This document shows, piece after piece, positions 63,290 through 64,000 of a stretch of 64,000 nucleotides of DNA. This DNA is from Streptomyces sp. NBC_01304 (GTDB taxonomy: Bacteria; Actinomycetota; Actinomycetes; Streptomycetales; Streptomycetaceae). Under the pieces are notes generated by a model. It had not been told where the DNA came from, ran no database searches, and saw nothing but the letters and a program-made list of their open reading frames with translations. Within the stretch, counting starts at the first letter, position 1. Every line of letters begins with the position of its first letter. The stretch spans positions 248,001-312,000 of the forward strand of contig NZ_CP109055.1 of assembly GCF_035975855.1 (NCBI RefSeq). The letters are read 5' to 3'. The position numbers and the translations under genes are program-made.

Positions 63290-63602
63290 CTGATGTCGGA
63301 TCGCGCCAGGAGATGGCGCCTTGGCCGGTGAGGCGGCGGCCCATCAGGTCGGTCACGGCCAGGCGGATCATGGCTCCGGAACGGGTCGGGAGGGTTTCGC
63401 AGTCGCGGGCCAGGCGGCGGGTGAACATCAGCCATCCCAGGGTCCGTTCCACGCACCACCTGCGCGGGAGTGGGGTGAAGCCCCCTTGGCCGGGCCGGTG
63501 CTGGAGGATTTCCAGGTCGATGCCGAGGCGGCCGGCATGTTCGACGAGGTGGGGGCGGTAGCCGCCGTTCACCCAGCCCTTGCCGAGCCGTGGGTGGGCC
63601 AT
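63290..63602 (-). pseudogene. IS5-family transposase fragment (C-terminal)
   Basis: WVNGGYRPHLVEHAGRLGID holds the second Asp region, and RRWCVERTLGWLMFTRRLAR then DCETLPTRSGAMIRLAV the catalytic Glu and final helix of IS5-type transposases. The N-terminal half is missing. The reading frame then runs on without a stop into the neighbouring gene's antisense, which confirms truncation. Confidence 0.75.
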
Positions 63603-63876
63603 GGCGGCGCGGTTGAGGAGGCGGGTGCCAACGATCGAGCGCTTTTCACACCCTGTCGATCACGAGGGCAACACCGTGCGTCCGGCCGCAACTCGCCTGG
63701 AGAACTTGACCGGCATGGCGTGGCGGAGTTCTTCCCGGCGCCGGCGAGCGGTTCACACCGGACGAATGGTGCACAGAGCCTTGACCGGGATGGTCCAGAC
63801 CAATAGTTTCGGCGCACCCGACTCCCGTCGGCCGTACGCCAGTTGGTCATCGCCGCCTCTCCAGGAATGAGCCTCC
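63603..63876. other. Gap without a recognisable gene
   Basis: Frames on both strands are short and lack features. The right end includes the ribosome-binding site AGGA of the next gene. Confidence 0.4.
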
Positions 63877-64000
63877 ATGCGCCGAAGACTCCTGCCCAAA
63901 GCGGCCGCGGCCGCCTGCTTCCTGTCGCTGCTCGCCCCGATCGCCCCAGTGGCCACCGCGCAGGACCACCCGGCCTCCCAGTCCACGCAGGACCACGGCG
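63877..64000 (+). CDS. Secreted protein, start only (cut by window edge)
   Basis: The first 41 residues: MRRRLLPKAAAAACFLSLLA then PIAPVATAQDHP is a clear secretory signal with cleavage near ATA-QD. AGGA lies about ten bases before ATG 63877. The mature protein is outside the window. Confidence 0.7.
   Translation, partial: MRRRLLPKAAAAACFLSLLAPIAPVATAQDHPASQSTQDHG

Noticed and set aside
1..64000. CRISPR array, tRNA or rRNA genes
   Set aside because: No regularly spaced direct repeats, cloverleaf with T-loop consensus or rRNA-like stretch was noticed by eye.

Overview
The DNA is very GC-rich with strong third-position G/C bias. It carries actinobacterial hallmark genes: a WhiB protein, an F420/LLM-type oxidoreductase, a DUF5709 protein, an ECF sigma factor with a TPR tail, a DGPF protein, and RNase J and RpoA sequences that read as Streptomyces. 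I take the window to be a Streptomyces chromosome or a close relative, in an accessory (possibly arm-proximal) part, because transposase debris is dense and housekeeping operons are absent.

Layout. 0-3 kb: an ECF42-type sigma factor running off the left edge, its DGPF partner and a divergent DUF998 membrane protein around a striking mirrored dyad. 3.5-10 kb: a cold-shock protein, two unrelated quinone oxidoreductase genes (one behind a MerR regulator and a MerR-type promoter), a two-domain acetyltransferase, a TnpB fragment, and a decayed second copy of the merR-quinone oxidoreductase pair. 10-14.5 kb: a MetF-like flavoprotein, an IS256-type transposase with its interior deleted, and a divergent TetR / NmrA-LLM oxidoreductase unit around a 17-bp-arm dyad. 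14.5-19.4 kb: a frameshifted TnpB, then full-length paralogues of two informational genes, RNase J and the RNA polymerase alpha subunit, followed by a P-loop ORF of doubtful integrity. 19.5-25.5 kb: TetR, acyl-CoA synthetase and two PQQ-type beta-propeller dehydrogenases, all leftward. 26-29 kb: an FG-GAP lipoprotein and a SUKH-family protein.

29.2-34 kb is a complete thiamin salvage operon (TPP riboswitch, thiM, thiE, thiD, tenA, cytX) with tight, partly overlapping spacing. 34-37.6 kb is a mix of IS and PHP-hydrolase fragments, a secreted protein, a small membrane protein, a nucleoside deoxyribosyltransferase-like protein, a DHFR/RibD-fold protein and a WhiB protein.

37.7-55.3 kb is the most distinctive block. 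Almost every gene is on the minus strand and large: a Trypco2 protein overlapping a 1571-residue trypsin-fold/NACHT-like NTPase/TPR protein; a three-gene unit of an unknown 327-residue protein, an HSP90-family ATPase and a 988-residue TPR protein; and a 1330-residue P-loop protein with a long tail of roughly 37-residue helical repeats, divergent from a predicted 53-residue membrane peptide. The first is a recognised conflict-system architecture; the other two are candidates by analogy. 55.7-64 kb returns to ordinary content: catalase, DUF5709, a lipoprotein, an XRE-like regulator, a DUF3592-like membrane protein and the start of a secreted protein, with three IS5-type fragments nearby.

No rRNA, tRNA or CRISPR array was recognised. 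Starts were chosen by eye from ribosome-binding sites and family knowledge. No database search was possible, so family names rest on remembered motifs.
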